The notes beneath the pieces are model-generated. The model was not told the DNA's origin. It searched no databases and worked only from the letters and a program-made list of their open reading frames with translations. Positions 63,080 to 64,000 of a stretch of DNA of 64,000 bases are shown in pieces. The first letter of the stretch is position 1. Each line of letters opens with the position of its first letter. A program made the translations under genes and the position numbers. The stretch comes from Sporothrix humicola (lineage: Eukaryota > Ascomycota > Sordariomycetes > Ophiostomatales > Ophiostomataceae), in NCBI GenBank assembly GCA_021396245.1, contig WNYE01000121.1, positions 27,710 to 91,709 on the forward strand, written 5' to 3'.

Positions 63080-63831
63080 GATGGGGATCTGGTTCGCTCT
63101 TTTTCTACCGGATGTGGATCCGGACATTGGAGAATATGGCTGGACAGTTTCATACACGGAGGCACTATATCTTTTGAAAGAGGTTCTCCAGTAATGGCCG
63201 TCTTTTATTGAGAATGGAATACGCACGGTGTAACAAGTATCTGCCCTATTGGTGAACAAAGTGATGATTTTGATAATAAAAAAAAGAAAGAAACCGAAAC
63301 CGAGCTGCCACCTTTTGCTATGCTTGGAGTCTCTCCAAGCTAGCCGCTCTTTCCGTTTTTGCTACTTCAATTGGCAACGAAAATTTTATCAAGCATCCTC
63401 CCACTTGTTCTCTTCTCTTTTTTCCCCCACCCTCTTCCCATTTTCTCTTCTCTCACTTCATGTCCCAGCCCGTCTTTATGTCTCCTCTTCCCACCGTCTC
63501 TCTCACACACACACATTCTTCGACACTTCCCACAATCAATCCACGACCTCGCCTCCTCTCGAGCAACATCCAATGTCATCGGCACATTCAGAGGCACGTA
63601 TCGTGCGCTATTTCTTAGACACGGATCTTGACAGCCGATGGCACTAAGATAGGTGCCTGCAACAACCAGACATCGCATCCGACATTCACCACTCACATGG
63701 GGGTCCGGGGGGGGGGGGGGGGGGAACACCCCCAAAAAAAAAAAAATTATGGCAAAACGTGTATTAATTTTATTAAACATGTATAATTTTTTGGCCCTTT
63801 CGGGCATCGTCTAAACAAAAACGGTGTCCAG
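63080..63831. other. Right-hand intergenic region
   Basis: A partial promoter module lies at 63343-63395 (CCGCTCTTTCCGTTTTTG; GGCAACGAAAATTTTATC). After a CT-rich leader, a 24-codon frame at 63572-63646 (MSSAHSEARIVRYFLD) could be the start of an array gene cut off at a TAA. A run of 17 G (63708-63724) then C5 and A14 follow. Confidence 0.4.
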
Positions 63832-64000
63832 AAAAAAAAAAAAAACCCCACCTGTTCACTTTTTTTTATTCTTTTTTTTCCGTTATTTTTACTTTTTTTT
63901 TTTATCTGGTTTTCTACTAAAAATAATTTATGGCCGCCCAAAAAAAAAAAAAAAAAAAAAAGGAAAAAAAAAAATGATTCGACGACGTTTTCTTAAAGTT
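63832..64000. repeat. Dispersed A/T-rich repeat, copy 2
   Basis: Same order as the copy at 39620: A run, T-rich block with CCGTT and TTTTATCTGGTTTTCT, AATAATTTATGGCCGC, A22, GG, A11, TGATTCGACGACG, TTTTCTTAAAGTT. It differs at about a dozen positions and runs off the window. Confidence 0.85.

Noticed and set aside
1..64000. CRISPR array, bacterial operon features, rRNA or tRNA genes
   Set aside because: No regularly spaced repeats of CRISPR type, no tRNA-like B box with cloverleaf found by eye; the genome is fungal.

Overview
The window comes from a filamentous ascomycete (Pezizomycotina). Genes are short and widely spaced. Introns are 55-80 nt with GTAAGT donors and CTAAC branch sites, promoters are CT-rich with occasional TATA boxes, and codons in conserved genes are C/G-ending. 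The class is not certain; Sordariomycetes is a guess.

Positions 1-15000 are ordinary fungal accessory genome: the 3' end of an unidentified gene, a secreted intradiol ring-cleavage dioxygenase (1527-2780), an MFS sugar transporter with one intron (6851-8906), a short-chain dehydrogenase (10115-10915), a secreted DUF8021/SnoaL-like protein on the minus strand (11041-11862), and two paralogous CHORD-like Cys/His proteins. The second CHORD-like copy (14180-14932) carries an in-frame TGA.

From 15.8 kb to the right end the window is dominated by one head-to-tail array of a gene family I do not recognise. I call it the array family. Its members share an N-terminal helix of type R-L-x-L-A-x-x-M-x-x-Y-L and a core resembling V-D-F-H-V-A-x-x-N-L-I-x-D. 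This core is followed by D-x-D-L-D-x-x-x-M-F/Y-x-x-V-x-x-L-F-Y and a low-complexity acidic/Asn tail. Four subgroups are visible. Subgroup 1 (15.8-22.4 kb) has an FFGGE motif and/or a C-terminal F-x-x-F-x-K-x-R-A-E helix. Subgroup 2 (24.6-29.3 kb) has an SGAIGRSQE motif and an acidic tail ending in a Trp motif. Subgroup 3 (30-52.7 kb) has MRPRKLNW, DFHVA and LDYLR motifs. Subgroup 4 (53-60 kb) has WPEP, DFxVAxxxLR and an ARVII exon. About 24 members look open and about 13 are pseudogenes or fragments.

Three features tie the array together. Nearly all intron-bearing members have one phase-1 intron at the same place, between the folded core and the tail. Most subgroup 3 and 4 genes carry the same promoter module: two copies of a GCTCCTTCC-type box, then TTTGACGCGT. 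The array shows active turnover: tandem copies, partial exon copies, mosaic pseudogenes, a minisatellite, and a dispersed A/T-rich element that splits one copy and recurs at the right edge. No signal peptides or membrane segments were seen in the array proteins, so they are probably intracellular. Their function is unknown.
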